NCBI RefSeq assembly: GCF_013393345.1
Contig: NZ_QJRF01000069.1
Coordinates: forward strand, 248,001-312,000
DNA from: Pseudomonas taiwanensis
Lineage (GTDB): Bacteria; Pseudomonadota; Gammaproteobacteria; Pseudomonadales; Pseudomonadaceae
Direction: 5' to 3'
DNA: 64,000 nt
Below, piece after piece: positions 21,268 to 35,086 of this stretch. Under the pieces are notes generated by a model. It was not told the DNA's origin. It ran no database searches and saw only the letters and a list, made by a program, of their open reading frames with translations. The number at the start of each line of letters is the position of its first letter. Positions within the stretch are counted from its first letter, which is position 1. The position numbers were made by a program, and so were the translations under genes.

Positions 21268-21298
21268 AAAAGAAAAAGGGTAGCCAAGGCTACCCTTT
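21268..21298 (-). terminator. Terminator of the atp operon
   Basis: AAGGGTAGCC-TT-GGCTACCCTT hairpin followed on the minus strand by TTTCTTTTCC, between atpC and glmU. Confidence 0.9.
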
Positions 21299-21358
21299 AA
21301 CTTGTCTGCAATGAAGCCTTGGGCCCAAGAGCTTATCCACAAGATCGTGAATGAGCTC

Positions 21359-21784
21359 TTAGCCGCCGAACTTCTTGCGGATCTGCTGGACGGTACGCAG
21401 CTGGGCCGCGGCCTCGGCCAGACGAGCAGAGGCGGCAGAGTAATCGAACTCTGCGCCCTTCTCGTGGAGGGCCTTCTCAGCAGCCTTGAGGGACTCCTGA
21501 GCAGCAGCTTCGTCCAGGTCGCCGGCGCGCAGCACGGTGTCGGCCAGGACCTTCACCATGTTGGGCTGGACCTCGAGGAAACCACCGGAGATGTAGTACA
21601 CCTCCTCCTCACCACCCTGTTTGACCAGGCGGATCGGACCCGGCTTGAGGTCGGTGATCAGCGGGGCGTGGCCCGGCGCGATACCCAGATCGCCCAGGTG
21701 GCCGTGCGCAATCACCATCTCCACCAGACCGGAGAAGATCTCCGCTTCGGCGCTGACGATATCGCAATGGACAGTAATAGCCAT
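21359..21784 (-). CDS. atpC: ATP synthase F1 epsilon subunit
   Basis: 141 residues. The N-terminal beta-sandwich ([33 protein letters not shown]) and C-terminal helical hairpin are typical. It couples the rotor and inhibits ATP hydrolysis. It is the last gene of the operon, 43 bp after atpD with a GC hairpin (21801-21820) between, and is followed by a terminator. Confidence 0.97.
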   Translation of the reverse strand: MAITVHCDIVSAEAEIFSGLVEMVIAHGHLGDLGIAPGHAPLITDLKPGPIRLVKQGGEEEVYYISGGFLEVQPNMVKVLADTVLRAGDLDEAAAQESLKAAEKALHEKGAEFDYSAASARLAEAAAQLRTVQQIRKKFGG

Positions 21785-21800
21785 ACGCTTGCCTCACGTA

Positions 21801-21820
21801 AGCGCCCGTCGCCGGGCGCT
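21801..21820 (-). other. Intercistronic hairpin atpD-atpC
   Basis: AGCGCCCG-TCGC-CGGGCGCT forms a perfect 8-bp stem directly before the atpC start region. It could stabilise or attenuate the message. Confidence 0.6.
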
Positions 21821-21827
21821 CAGGGGG

Positions 21828-23234
<1,407 letters not shown>

Positions 23235-24095
23235 TTAAACCGCGGCAGCGCCGCCGACGATTTCCGAAATCTCTTGAGTGATCGCTGCCTGACGCGCCTT
23301 GTTGTAGACCAGCTGAAGACTGCTGATCAGGTCACCGGCGTTGTCGGTGGCGTTCTTCATCGCGATCATCCGTGCCGCCTGCTCGCAGGCGTTGTTTTCA
23401 ACCACGGACTGATACACCTGGGATTCCACGTAGCGCACCAGCAGACCCTCGAGGATCTCCTTGGCGTCGGGCTCGTAGAGGTAGTCCCAGTGGTGCTTCA
23501 ACTCTTGATCGGCGTCGGCCACCAGCGGAACCAGTTGGTCCACGGTCGGCTTCTGCGTCATGGTGTTGACGAACTTGTTGGAAACCACGAACAGGCGATC
23601 GATACGGCCATCCAGGTATGCATCGAGCATGACCTTGACGCTGCCGATCAGGTCGTTGATCGAAGGCTCCTCGCCGATGTGGCTGATAGCTGCCACGACG
23701 TTGCCGCCGTAGTTGCGGAAGAAGGCCGCACCCTTGCTACCAATCACGCAGAGGTCGATCTCCACGCCTTGTTCACGGTAACCCGCCATGTCCTTGACCA
23801 GGCCCTTGAACAGGTTGATGTTCAAGCCGCCACACAGACCACGGTCGGTACTCACCACGACGTAACCGACGCGCTTTACTTCACGCTCGATCATGAAGGG
23901 ATGACGGTATTCCGGGTTCGCGTTGGCCAAATGACCGATCACCTGGCGGATGCGCTCCGCGTAGGGGCGGCTGGCAGCCATACGCAGTTGAGCCCTGCGC
24001 ATCTTGCTGACCGCCACCTTTTCCATGGCGCTGGTGATCTTCTGCGTGCTTTTGATGCTCGCAATCTTGCTGCGAATCTCTTTTGCGCCTGCCAT
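23235..24095 (-). CDS. atpG: ATP synthase F1 gamma subunit
   Basis: 286 residues. The N-terminal [20 protein letters not shown] and C-terminal [20 protein letters not shown] helices form the central rotor stalk. The conserved DRGLCGGLN is present. Intact and in the usual order. A GC-rich hairpin (24118-24141) lies between atpA and this gene. Confidence 0.98.
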   Translation of the reverse strand: MAGAKEIRSKIASIKSTQKITSAMEKVAVSKMRRAQLRMAASRPYAERIRQVIGHLANANPEYRHPFMIEREVKRVGYVVVSTDRGLCGGLNINLFKGLVKDMAGYREQGVEIDLCVIGSKGAAFFRNYGGNVVAAISHIGEEPSINDLIGSVKVMLDAYLDGRIDRLFVVSNKFVNTMTQKPTVDQLVPLVADADQELKHHWDYLYEPDAKEILEGLLVRYVESQVYQSVVENNACEQAARMIAMKNATDNAGDLISSLQLVYNKARQAAITQEISEIVGGAAAV

Positions 24096-24117
24096 GTAAC
24101 ACCTTTCGGGTTAGCAG

Positions 24118-24141
24118 GCGGGGGGCCTTACGACCCCCCGC
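24118..24141 (-). other. Intercistronic hairpin atpA-atpG
   Basis: GCGGGGGG-CCTTACGA-CCCCCCGC perfect 8-bp stem between the atpA stop and the atpG start. It lacks a U-tract, so a role in mRNA stability or subunit ratio is more likely than termination. Confidence 0.6.
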
Positions 24142-24147
24142 TGCGGC

Positions 24148-25692
<1,545 letters not shown>

Positions 25693-25713
25693 TGCTCTGC
25701 TGCCCCTTCAAAC

Positions 25714-26250
25714 TCAAGATTTCAACGCTTCGGCCAGTTTCGCGATTTTGCCGCGAACCGAGCCATCGATAACCAGGTCGCCGGCGCGGATGACTACACC
25801 ACCAATGAGGCTGGAGTCTTCCACGGCGTGCAGACGCACTTCTCGGCTGAGCCGTGCGCTGAGAACCTTGGCGAGTTTGTCTTGCTGTTCATCGTTCAAT
25901 GCGAAGGCACTGGTAACTTCTACGTCCACCGACTTTTCTTGCTCGGCCTTGTACAGCTCGAACTGTTCGGCGATTTCCGGCAGCAGCACGAGGCGGCCGT
26001 TCTCGGAAACTACGTGGATGAAGTTCTGTGCCAAAGCATCGAACTTGTCGCCAACCACCTCATTGAAGGTGTTGGCTTTCTCTGCGCTCGTCAGACGCGG
26101 GGCTTTGAGCACGCGCTGCATGGTGTCGTCCTGCGACACCGCAGCGGCCAGGCCTAGCATGGCCGACCAGGCGGCCAGCTGCTGATGGGCCTGGGCGTAC
26201 TCGAAAGCAGCCTTGGCGTAAGGTCGGGCCAGCGTGGTCAGTTCTGCCAT
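25714..26250 (-). CDS. atpH: ATP synthase F1 delta subunit
   Basis: 178 residues. Begins [19 protein letters not shown], the conserved OSCP/delta N-terminus, and ends with [20 protein letters not shown]. It is the peripheral-stalk connector between subunit b and the F1 head. Located 12 bp after atpF. Confidence 0.97.
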   Translation of the reverse strand: MAELTTLARPYAKAAFEYAQAHQQLAAWSAMLGLAAAVSQDDTMQRVLKAPRLTSAEKANTFNEVVGDKFDALAQNFIHVVSENGRLVLLPEIAEQFELYKAEQEKSVDVEVTSAFALNDEQQDKLAKVLSARLSREVRLHAVEDSSLIGGVVIRAGDLVIDGSVRGKIAKLAEALKS

Positions 26251-26262
26251 GATCGCCCTCGC

Positions 26263-26733
26263 TTAGATTTCGGCAGCCAGTTTGTTAACCAGCTCCGCGT
26301 GCGCGTTTTGATCGATAGTGGCACCCAGGATCTTCTCGGCACCATTGACGGCCAGGCTGCCCAGTTGGGCACGCAGGGCGTCTTTGACGCTGTTCAGTTC
26401 CTGTTCGATCTCAGCCTGAGCTTGCGCCTTCAGGCGCTCGCCTTCAGCACGTGCCTGATCGCGAGATTCGTCGACGATCTGGGTAGCGCGCTTTTTGGCT
26501 TGCTCGATGATTTCAGCTGCCTGAGCCTTGGCTTCGCGCAGTTGCTGACCCACTTTTTCATGGGCCAGCTCCAGGTCACGAGCCGCACGGTTGGCAGCGT
26601 CCAGGCCATCAGCGATCTTCTTCTGACGTTCACGCAGAGCAGTGATGACCGGGGGCCACACGAACTTCATGCAGAACAGTACGAAGATGAAGAACGCAAC
26701 GGACTGGCCGATCAGGGTTGCATTAATGTTCAC
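26263..26733 (-). CDS. atpF: ATP synthase Fo subunit b
   Basis: 156 residues. One N-terminal membrane helix ([20 protein letters not shown]) is followed by a long charged helical/coiled-coil region that dimerises as the peripheral stalk. The length is standard. Confidence 0.97.
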   Translation of the reverse strand: MNINATLIGQSVAFFIFVLFCMKFVWPPVITALRERQKKIADGLDAANRAARDLELAHEKVGQQLREAKAQAAEIIEQAKKRATQIVDESRDQARAEGERLKAQAQAEIEQELNSVKDALRAQLGSLAVNGAEKILGATIDQNAHAELVNKLAAEI

Positions 26734-26782
26734 GCCAACACCTCGCTCGTTCGTTGTCAGTCGAATCCTCGAAAATCGAGGA

Positions 26783-28501
<1,719 letters not shown>

Positions 28502-28575
28502 CGCAGCAAGTCCTCTGGAGTCGGCCGCTGGAATCAACGACTTGGCATACTTTGTGCCGACAAAATTGCGCGCAG

Positions 28576-28604
28576 AGTATAGGGGGGGAACCCCCCCCGT
28601 TCAA
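28576..28604 (-). promoter_or_regulatory. Promoter of the atp operon with a G/C homopolymer spacer
   Basis: On the minus strand the order is TTGAAC (-35), a 17-bp spacer made of G8-TT-C7, then TATACT (-10). Both hexamers are near consensus and the spacing is ideal. The spacer is itself a near-perfect inverted repeat. It lies downstream of parB and upstream of atpI. Confidence 0.8.
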
Positions 28605-28648
28605 CTGCCGGGTAGTGAAATCCGACCGTCGCTACAGCGCCATATGTA

Positions 28649-29521
28649 TCAGCGGATGTGGGCGAGGACACCCTGCAGTTCATCGAGGGAGTTGTAACGG
28701 ATGACGAGTTGGCCTTTGCCTTTCTGACCGTGCTTGATCTGCACGGGAGCGCCCAACCGCTCAGCCAGGCGCTGTTCGAGCCGACTGATGTCCGGGTCGG
28801 CCTTGACCACCTCGACAGCTTTTTCCTTGCTGTGCATCCACTGCCGAACCAGTGCCTCGGTTTGGCGCACGGTGAGGCCTCGTGCGACAACATGTCGCGC
28901 CCCTTCCACCTGACGTTCCAGGGGTAGGCCGAGCAATGCGCGGGCATGACCCATTTCCAGATCGCCATGGGAAAGCAGGGTCTTGATCTCTTCCGGCAGG
29001 CCAATCAGGCGCAGCAGGTTGGTGATGGTCACGCGGGACTTGCCAACGGCTTCGGCGACCTGCTGCTGGGTGAGCTGGAACTCCTGCTGCAGGCGCTGAA
29101 GGGCAATGGCTTCCTCGATGGGATTGAGGTCTTCGCGCTGGATGTTCTCGATCAGCGCCATCGCGATGGCCGCTTCGTCCGGAACTTCGCGGACCATGGC
29201 CGGAATCTTGTCCAGTCCGGCCTGCTGGCTGGCGCGCCAGCGGCGCTCACCCGCAATGATCTCGTAGCGACCGGAACCGATCGGGCGCACCACGATGGGC
29301 TGCATGACGCCTTGAGCCCTGATCGACTGGGCCAGTTCTTCCAGCGCGGTGGGGTCCATGTCACGGCGAGGCTGGTACTTGCCACGCTGGATCAGGTCCA
29401 GGGGCAGGTGCTGCAGCTCGCGGGTATCGACCTGGACGGCTTCTTCTTCGAGTTTGGTGACGGTACTGCCGCCTAGCAGGGCGTCCAAGCCACGGCCCAG
29501 ACCTCGTTTTTTCGCGGCCAT
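28649..29521 (-). CDS. parB: Chromosome partitioning protein ParB
   Basis: 290 residues. The N-terminal MAAKKRGLGRGLDALLGG basic start, CTPase/ParB box (GERRWRASQQAG), helix-turn-helix (LTQQQVAEAVGKSRVTITNLLRL) and C-terminal dimerisation region are all present. It loads at parS sites; two perfect ones occur in recF and a degenerate one in folE2. Paired with parA, 9 bp downstream of it. Confidence 0.97.
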   Translation of the reverse strand: MAAKKRGLGRGLDALLGGSTVTKLEEEAVQVDTRELQHLPLDLIQRGKYQPRRDMDPTALEELAQSIRAQGVMQPIVVRPIGSGRYEIIAGERRWRASQQAGLDKIPAMVREVPDEAAIAMALIENIQREDLNPIEEAIALQRLQQEFQLTQQQVAEAVGKSRVTITNLLRLIGLPEEIKTLLSHGDLEMGHARALLGLPLERQVEGARHVVARGLTVRQTEALVRQWMHSKEKAVEVVKADPDISRLEQRLAERLGAPVQIKHGQKGKGQLVIRYNSLDELQGVLAHIR

Positions 29522-29530
29522 GCGGATTCC

Positions 29531-30319
29531 TTATGCGGTAGCGGTTTTGGCTTTGGCACGCTGGCGGCGGACCAGTTCGCCAGCCAACGCGAGATAGGCG
29601 ATGGCGCCACGGGATTGCTTGTCGTAGACCAGGGCCGGCATGCCGAAACTGGGCGCTTCAGCAAGACGCACGTTGCGCGGGATGACAGCATCGTAGAGCT
29701 TGTCGCCGAAATGCGCCTTGAGTTGTGCCGAGACGTCGTTGGTCAGGCTGATGCGCGGGTCGTACATGGTGCGCAGCAGCCCCTCGATCTTCAGATTCGG
29801 ATTCAGCAACTGGGCGATACGCTGGATGCTGTTCACCAGGTCCGACAAGCCTTCGAGTGCGTAGTACTCGCACTGCATGGGAATGATCACACCGTCGGAG
29901 GCGACAAGGGCGTTGATCGTCAGCATCGACAGCGAAGGTGGGCAGTCGATGAGGATGTAGTCGTAGTTCTCGCGAATCGGCGCCAGGGCTTCGCGCAGGC
30001 GATGCTCCTTGCTCGGCATGTCCAGCAGGGCCACTTCCGCCGCGGTCAGGTCGCGGTTGGCGGGCAGCAGCTGATACCCACCATGCTCGGAGTACTGCAT
30101 GGCGGTCGCCAGATCGCACTCGCCTGTCAGCACGTCATAGACGGAATGCTCCAGGGCGAGCTTGTCGATGCCGCTACCCATGGTGGCGTTGCCCTGGGGA
30201 TCGAGGTCGATCAGCAGGACGCGCCGCTTGGTGGCGACCAGCGAGGCTGCGAGGTTGACACAGGTGGTGGTCTTGCCGACCCCGCCTTTCTGATTGGCGA
30301 TTGCGAATACCTTGGCCAT
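29531..30319 (-). CDS. parA: Chromosome partitioning ATPase ParA (Soj)
   Basis: 262 residues from the ATG at 30319. Deviant Walker A KGGVGKTTT, Walker A' LLIDLDPQGN and Walker B YILIDCPPS are intact. It drives ParB-parS movement for origin segregation. It follows rsmG by 14 bp in the mnmG-rsmG-parA-parB run. Confidence 0.97.
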   Translation of the reverse strand: MAKVFAIANQKGGVGKTTTCVNLAASLVATKRRVLLIDLDPQGNATMGSGIDKLALEHSVYDVLTGECDLATAMQYSEHGGYQLLPANRDLTAAEVALLDMPSKEHRLREALAPIRENYDYILIDCPPSLSMLTINALVASDGVIIPMQCEYYALEGLSDLVNSIQRIAQLLNPNLKIEGLLRTMYDPRISLTNDVSAQLKAHFGDKLYDAVIPRNVRLAEAPSFGMPALVYDKQSRGAIAYLALAGELVRRQRAKAKTATA

Positions 30320-30333
30320 GGCCACCTTCCCCC

Positions 30334-30981
30334 TCATAGCGTGCGGCGCAGTATCAGCAGATGGCGCTGACCTTGGCAACCGGGAACATCCAGCTGATGC
30401 GCGGTCTCGACGTGGAAGTCGGCCGGCAGTGCCTGGAGCTCGTCATCCGGGTGCAATCCCTTCATGGCCAACCAGCGGGTTTCGCCGTCGCCCAGGTGTC
30501 GGGTCCAGTTGCTGAAATCCTCCAGGGAGCTGAAGGCACGAGAAACGATACCGTCGAACGGCTGCTCCGGTGTGAAGGCCTCGACTCGGCTGTGGACAAC
30601 TTCGAGGTTGGCGAGTTTCAGCTCCAGCTTCACCTGGGTGAGGAAGCGGGTCTTCTTGCCGTTGGAATCGAGCAACGTGAAGCGCCGTTCGGGGAACAGG
30701 ATGGCCAGCGGGATGCCGGGCATACCACCGCCACTGCCGACATCCAGCCAGTTATCCCCAAGCGCGGCCACATGGGAGACCACACTGAGGCTGTCGAGCA
30801 GGTGACGCGAGACCATTTCATTAGGATCGCGCACAGCGGTCAGGTTGTAGGCCTTGTTCCACTTGATCAGCAAGGCCAGGTAGGCAAGGAGCTTTTCCTG
30901 CTTCTCCGGGGACAGTTCGACAGCAAGCTGCTCGGCGCCATGGGACAGTTCGTCGGCATGGCGTTGGGTAACCAGGGACAT
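30334..30981 (-). CDS. rsmG: 16S rRNA (guanine-527-N7) methyltransferase RsmG
   Basis: 215 residues. The SAM motif [27 protein letters not shown] and [10 protein letters not shown] match GidB/RsmG, which methylates G527 of 16S rRNA. The start overlaps the mnmG stop by one base (TGATG), so translation is coupled. Confidence 0.97.
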   Translation of the reverse strand: MSLVTQRHADELSHGAEQLAVELSPEKQEKLLAYLALLIKWNKAYNLTAVRDPNEMVSRHLLDSLSVVSHVAALGDNWLDVGSGGGMPGIPLAILFPERRFTLLDSNGKKTRFLTQVKLELKLANLEVVHSRVEAFTPEQPFDGIVSRAFSSLEDFSNWTRHLGDGETRWLAMKGLHPDDELQALPADFHVETAHQLDVPGCQGQRHLLILRRTL

Positions 30982-32873
30982 CAGGCGCTTTGCTCCAACT
31001 GACGGCCAGCGCCGCGTTTCTTGAGGTGAATCAGCAACAGGGAAATGGCTGCCGGGGTGACGCCGGGTATGCGACCTGCCTGGCCGAGGGTTTCCGGCCG
31101 GGAGTTACCGAGCTTGTGCTGGATCTCCTTGGACAGACCGGAAATGCTCGCGTAGTCCAGGTCATCGGGCAGACGGATGTCTTCGCTTGCGCGCAAGCGG
31201 GCGATTTCGTCCTGCTGGCGATCGATATAACCGGCGTACTTGGTCTTGATCTCGACCTGCTCGGCCACTTGCGGGTCCTCGGCGCCACCTCCGGTGACTT
31301 CGATCAGGCCGGCGTAATCGATTTCCGGGCGGCTCAGCAGGTTGAGCAGATTGTATTCATGGGCCAGGGGTGTGCCGAAGCGCTGGGCGATGGCATCACC
31401 TTCCGGTGTACCGGGGCGTACCCAGGTGGACTTCAGACGCTGTTCTTCAACGGTGATGCCTTCGCGCTTGGCTTCAAAGGCCGCCCAGCGCTTGTCGTCG
31501 ATCAGTCCGAGCTCTCGGCCCTTTTCGGTCAGGCGCAGGTCCGCGTTGTCTTCACGCAGGATCAGCCGGTACTCGGCGCGCGACGTGAACATGCGGTAAG
31601 GCTCCTGGGTACCCAGGGTAATCAGGTCGTCCACCAGCACGCCGATGTAGGCCTCGTCACGGCGCGGGCACCAGGCGTCCTTACCCTGGGCACGCAATGC
31701 GGCGTTGGCGCCTGCGAGCAAGCCCTGGGCGCCGGCTTCTTCGTAGCCGGTGGTGCCGTTGATCTGGCCAGCGAAGAACAGGCCAGCGATGACCTTGGTT
31801 TCCAGGCTGTACTTCAGGTCGCGGGGATCGAAGTAGTCGTATTCGATCGCATAACCCGGGCGCACGATATGGGCGTTCTCCATGCCACGGATGGAGCGCA
31901 CGATCTCCAGTTGCACATCGAACGGCAACGACGTGGAGATGCCGTTGGGGTACAGCTCGTGGGTAGTCAGCCCTTCCGGTTCGAGGAATACCTGGTGGCT
32001 GTCCTTGTCGGCGAAGCGATGGATCTTGTCTTCGATGGACGGGCAGTAGCGCGGGCCGATGCCCTCGATCACCCCGGAGTACATCGGCGAACGGTCGAGA
32101 TTGCTGGCGATGATCTCGTGGGTGCGCGCGTTGGTGTGCGTGATCCAGCAGCTCACCTGGCGTGGGTGCTGTTCCTTGGAGCCAAGGAAAGACATCACCG
32201 GGATCGGCGTGTCGCCTGGTTGCTCGGTCATCACCGAGAAATCCACAGAGCGGCCATCGATCCGTGGCGGGGTGCCGGTCTTCAGGCGACCGACGCGCAA
32301 CGGCAGCTCGCGAAGGCGCTTGGCCAAGGCAATGGATGGCGGATCACCGGCACGGCCGCCGGAATAGTTCTGTAGACCGATGTGGATAAGTCCACCGAGG
32401 AAGGTTCCGGTGGTCAACACCACGGACTCTGCCATGAAACGCAGACCCATCTGGGTCACTACACCTTTCACCTGATCGTTCTCGACGATCAGGTCATCGC
32501 AGGCCTGCTGGAATATCCACAGGTTCGGCTGATTCTCGAGGATTTCGCGAATGGCTGCCTTGTAGAGGACGCGATCCGCCTGGGCACGGGTAGCACGTAC
32601 CGCTGGGCCTTTGCGGCTGTTCAGCACTCGGAACTGGATGCCGCCCAGATCGGTGGCCGTCGCCATGGCCCCGCCCAAGGCATCGATCTCCTTGACCAGA
32701 TGACTCTTGCCGATACCGCCAATGGCCGGGTTGCAGCTCATCTGGCCGAGGGTTTCGACATTGTGGGTAAGCAGAAGGGTCTTCACGCCCATGCGTGCGG
32801 CTGCCAAGGCGGCCTCAGTGCCGGCATGGCCGCCACCGATCACGATCACGTCAAAACGGGAAGGAAAATCCAC
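30981..32873 (-). CDS. mnmG: tRNA uridine-5-carboxymethylaminomethyl modification enzyme MnmG
   Basis: 630 residues. The N-terminal FAD-binding [20 protein letters not shown] motif and the GidA signatures GPKY-type [11 protein letters not shown] and [13 protein letters not shown] are present. With MnmE it installs the cmnm5 group at wobble U34. The gene is separated from mnmE here by an island; in other pseudomonads they are close together. A DnaA box lies inside at 32381-32389. Confidence 0.98.
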   Translation of the reverse strand: MDFPSRFDVIVIGGGHAGTEAALAAARMGVKTLLLTHNVETLGQMSCNPAIGGIGKSHLVKEIDALGGAMATATDLGGIQFRVLNSRKGPAVRATRAQADRVLYKAAIREILENQPNLWIFQQACDDLIVENDQVKGVVTQMGLRFMAESVVLTTGTFLGGLIHIGLQNYSGGRAGDPPSIALAKRLRELPLRVGRLKTGTPPRIDGRSVDFSVMTEQPGDTPIPVMSFLGSKEQHPRQVSCWITHTNARTHEIIASNLDRSPMYSGVIEGIGPRYCPSIEDKIHRFADKDSHQVFLEPEGLTTHELYPNGISTSLPFDVQLEIVRSIRGMENAHIVRPGYAIEYDYFDPRDLKYSLETKVIAGLFFAGQINGTTGYEEAGAQGLLAGANAALRAQGKDAWCPRRDEAYIGVLVDDLITLGTQEPYRMFTSRAEYRLILREDNADLRLTEKGRELGLIDDKRWAAFEAKREGITVEEQRLKSTWVRPGTPEGDAIAQRFGTPLAHEYNLLNLLSRPEIDYAGLIEVTGGGAEDPQVAEQVEIKTKYAGYIDRQQDEIARLRASEDIRLPDDLDYASISGLSKEIQHKLGNSRPETLGQAGRIPGVTPAAISLLLIHLKKRGAGRQLEQSA

Positions 32874-32920
32874 CGCGCACCTCGTGCCTGTTCAAGGCTG
32901 GGAAATAGAGAAAGCCGCAC

Positions 32921-32949
32921 AGTATAGGGGAATTTCCCCATTCGCTTGA
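32921..32949 (-). promoter_or_regulatory. Promoter of mnmG-rsmG-parAB with a G4/C4 palindrome
   Basis: Minus-strand TATACT (-10) is directly preceded by the palindrome GGGGAAATTCCCC, the same layout as the atp promoter. The -35 is weak (TTCAAG with an 18-bp gap). It lies 48 bp before the mnmG start. Confidence 0.6.
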
Positions 32950-32979
32950 AGCCGTCTGGCCAAAAAATAGCCAACGTGT

Positions 32980-33385
32980 CCGGTTCGAGCTTTTCCAGGA
33001 AAGTTATCCATCTGTGGAAATGTCCCTGTGGGTAAAAGAAAACAAAAGAGAAGAATTTTTTAAAAAGCTTGTTCTTATGTTTATTCCTTAGGGAAGACCT
33101 TTTCTGTGGATAAGTCATTCCAGACCATCAACGACGGTGGTTGTAGGGAATGATAAGCCTGTTACATTCCTGCCAGTAGCCGTTGTGTATGCCGTCAGAA
33201 AGCTGTGCACGCAATGATGGGTTATGCACAGGGGATTTATCCCTTGGGTTTTCACCAGGGTTATGGACTGGGTTATAGCTTACTTATCAACAGGGTTCAG
33301 GAAGGGGATTTTTCGTGCGGACAGGCAGCGACGGACCGCCCGGAGTGCGGGCAGTCACGTCGTCTGTGGATAAGAAGGGAAGGAC
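32980..33385. other. Second oriC-like DnaA-box cluster beside mnmG
   Basis: A stretch with no gene. It has an A+T-rich block (33038-33090, AGAATTTTTTAAAAAGCTTG...) next to a perfect DnaA box (33105-33113), then TTATGCACA, several TTATCNNNN/TTATGNNNN near-boxes between 33225 and 33300, and a second perfect box at 33365-33373. The A+T block resembles that of the canonical oriC near 41.8 kb (AAATTTAAGAAAAGCTTGGTTG). In E. coli oriC also lies beside gidA (mnmG). Origin activity is not shown. Confidence 0.6.
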
Positions 33386-33696
33386 CTTCGGCATCGAGTG
33401 CCAGCCTGGCTACGCGGACGGGGGCGACCATATTGCGCTCAAGGGCAGCTGAACCAAGGCCGAGCGCGAGCGCACCGTTCCGATCACCAGGGCCGAGCAG
33501 CGGCGCGTGCTCGAGCACGGGCACCAGCTGGCGTTGTGAAGCGCTGACTGGCTGGAAGGCACCGGCCGCTGGCGGGCCCGCGGCACGATCGCTGACACCC
33601 GGGCAGCGTGCCCTGGATGCGCAGGCTCGGCAGACCATCAGCCGCGAGTTGGGGCACGAAAGGACGCAGATTACGGAGGCGCATCTTGGGCGATAG
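33375..33696 (+). pseudogene. Decayed tyrosine integrase, C-terminal remnant
   Basis: Pieces of an ICE-type integrase can be read in changing frames: GRTFGIECQPGYADGGDHIA then LKGS, a TGA where Trp is expected at 33450, TKAERERTVPITRAEQRRV, a frame change near 33537, then EALTGWKAPAAGG and finally ISRELGHERTQITEAHLGR at the stop. The last part is the conserved end of the catalytic domain. The N-terminal half is absent. It marks the left edge of the effector island. Confidence 0.75.
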
Positions 33697-33861
33697 CGCT
33701 AAGGGCCGGCTGCGTAGATAGAACGGGGTGGAGCAACAGGAGATGCGAATGAACTAGCGTGCATGATGCGATCGCACAAATTAATGCCACTCTTGTGGCA
33801 CTCAGATTTTGCGGCCGCCCCGACTCACCTCTAGCGATGGAGGCTCTTGGTTTAGGCAAGT

Positions 33862-34323
33862 CTATATGTCACCTTGCTTGAGTTTATTCATTCTGGGGAT
33901 TCGCTTATCCCAAGCTCCTTTCGGGAATAATGAGATCGCCTTCTGGTCAATATCACCGTCATGAAAGCCGGTCAGTGAAATTCCAAGCTTCAGAAAGACC
34001 ACGTAGCCCAGATAGATATATGGAGAGTCGTCTAGGAGAGTTAAGTCTGAGAGTACATTTTGAGCGGGATCCATGAAGATATTTGTACTTCCCAAAAACA
34101 CATTTTCCATTTGCCGCCCCAAGCCAATATGGGCTAGCTCTTCAGAGGATACTGAATAACCAAAATTCGCAAATGAGCGAGATTCGACAAGCTGACCAAG
34201 ATGGTTCTTCGTTGTGCTATCAGCCTCCCCAAGCTCTTTCCCTACAGCAGATGCCTGCATCCCGAAAGTAACCCTACTGACTCCAGCGAACGGTCTAATT
34301 TCTAGCAGCGTTTTTTCGTTCAT
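33862..34323 (-). CDS. Hypothetical protein of the effector island
   Basis: 153 residues from the ATG at 34323 (MNEKTLLEIRPFAGVSRV). No membrane segment or signal peptide; acidic to neutral, with an alternating hydrophobic pattern (YIYLGYVVFLKLGISLTGF). I do not recognise a family. It is the last gene of the leftward run PAAR-like fusion, DNase toxin, immunity, this gene, with low GC like the immunity gene. Most likely an accessory or second immunity protein. A hairpin (33785-33801, TGCCAC/GTGGCA) downstream may end the transcript. Confidence 0.6.
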   Translation of the reverse strand: MNEKTLLEIRPFAGVSRVTFGMQASAVGKELGEADSTTKNHLGQLVESRSFANFGYSVSSEELAHIGLGRQMENVFLGSTNIFMDPAQNVLSDLTLLDDSPYIYLGYVVFLKLGISLTGFHDGDIDQKAISLFPKGAWDKRIPRMNKLKQGDI

Positions 34324-34421
34324 TAGACCATGCTTCTCCAAGCAGGTGACGCTGCCGGGCTGGCCAAGTGATGAGCCTGCCACCTCCCAGCCAGCCTGTG
34401 TCGTAGTAGGACTGCCTAGGG

Positions 34422-35084
34422 TTACTTCATCAGCTTTTCGAGTTCGACACTGGAGAATGGCAACGTCGGGGTGTCGAAGTTACGCAGAATGAGTAAGTGC
34501 GGGTCAAGCTTTAGGCGGTGCAGGTTTTCCAAGACGGAACTGCCGCCCAGCACCAGAGCTGGCTCGAAGCCGTACATCTCATCTGGCTCAAGAGGACCAT
34601 ACTTCTTCACAGCTCGGTCGAAGAGCTGCCGTCCATGGATGTCTGAATAGTCAAAATCATTTGGCTCACTACTACCAAATAATGACTGTATTGTTACGTT
34701 CTGAGCAGTCAAGGTCTTGGGCTTTAACCTGTTCTTTAGTGCGAGAATCTCATTGTGGATGCAAATAATTGATACACAGCGTCCCGTTCTTTCTCCGCAC
34801 AAATAAAGATTGCCAAAAGCACTTCGGGCAATCACGTGAAATTTATCAAAGGACTCCAGTGACGTACCTTGTAGCCAAGCATCTTTAATGTGTTCAAAGT
34901 CGTCTGGGTTAACCGTCCACAGCAGCCCGTTTGCATAGCCAGCCCACCCCTCATCTTTCCAGTAGTCAAGCAATACTGGAGGCAGCACATTGTCCCATTG
35001 TTTAAGGATTGACTCTGGAACTGGCGTGCGGTGAGTAGCCTCGCCAAAGCTATCAATAAACAGAGCAAGGTCTTCGTCTCGCAT
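34422..35084 (-). CDS. Immunity protein, GAD-like + DUF1851 (Tdi1 type)
   Basis: 220 residues from the ATG at 35084, only two bases after the toxin stop. The first 100 residues or so match the GAD-like domain (ILKQWDNVLPPVLLDYWKDE, GLLWTVNPDDF). The C-terminal part (VKKYGPLEPDEMYGFEPALV, LGGSSVLENL) matches DUF1851. This two-domain architecture is that of Tdi-type immunity proteins that neutralise Ntox15 DNases such as Agrobacterium Tde1. Markedly lower GC than the housekeeping genes, a sign of transfer. Confidence 0.85.
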   Translation of the reverse strand: MRDEDLALFIDSFGEATHRTPVPESILKQWDNVLPPVLLDYWKDEGWAGYANGLLWTVNPDDFEHIKDAWLQGTSLESFDKFHVIARSAFGNLYLCGERTGRCVSIICIHNEILALKNRLKPKTLTAQNVTIQSLFGSSEPNDFDYSDIHGRQLFDRAVKKYGPLEPDEMYGFEPALVLGGSSVLENLHRLKLDPHLLILRNFDTPTLPFSSVELEKLMK

Positions 35085-35086
35085 TG

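Noticed and set aside
33205-33696. A 163-residue plus-strand protein
   Set aside because: Only its last part is protein-like and belongs to a frameshifted integrase; the first half lies over the DnaA-box region.
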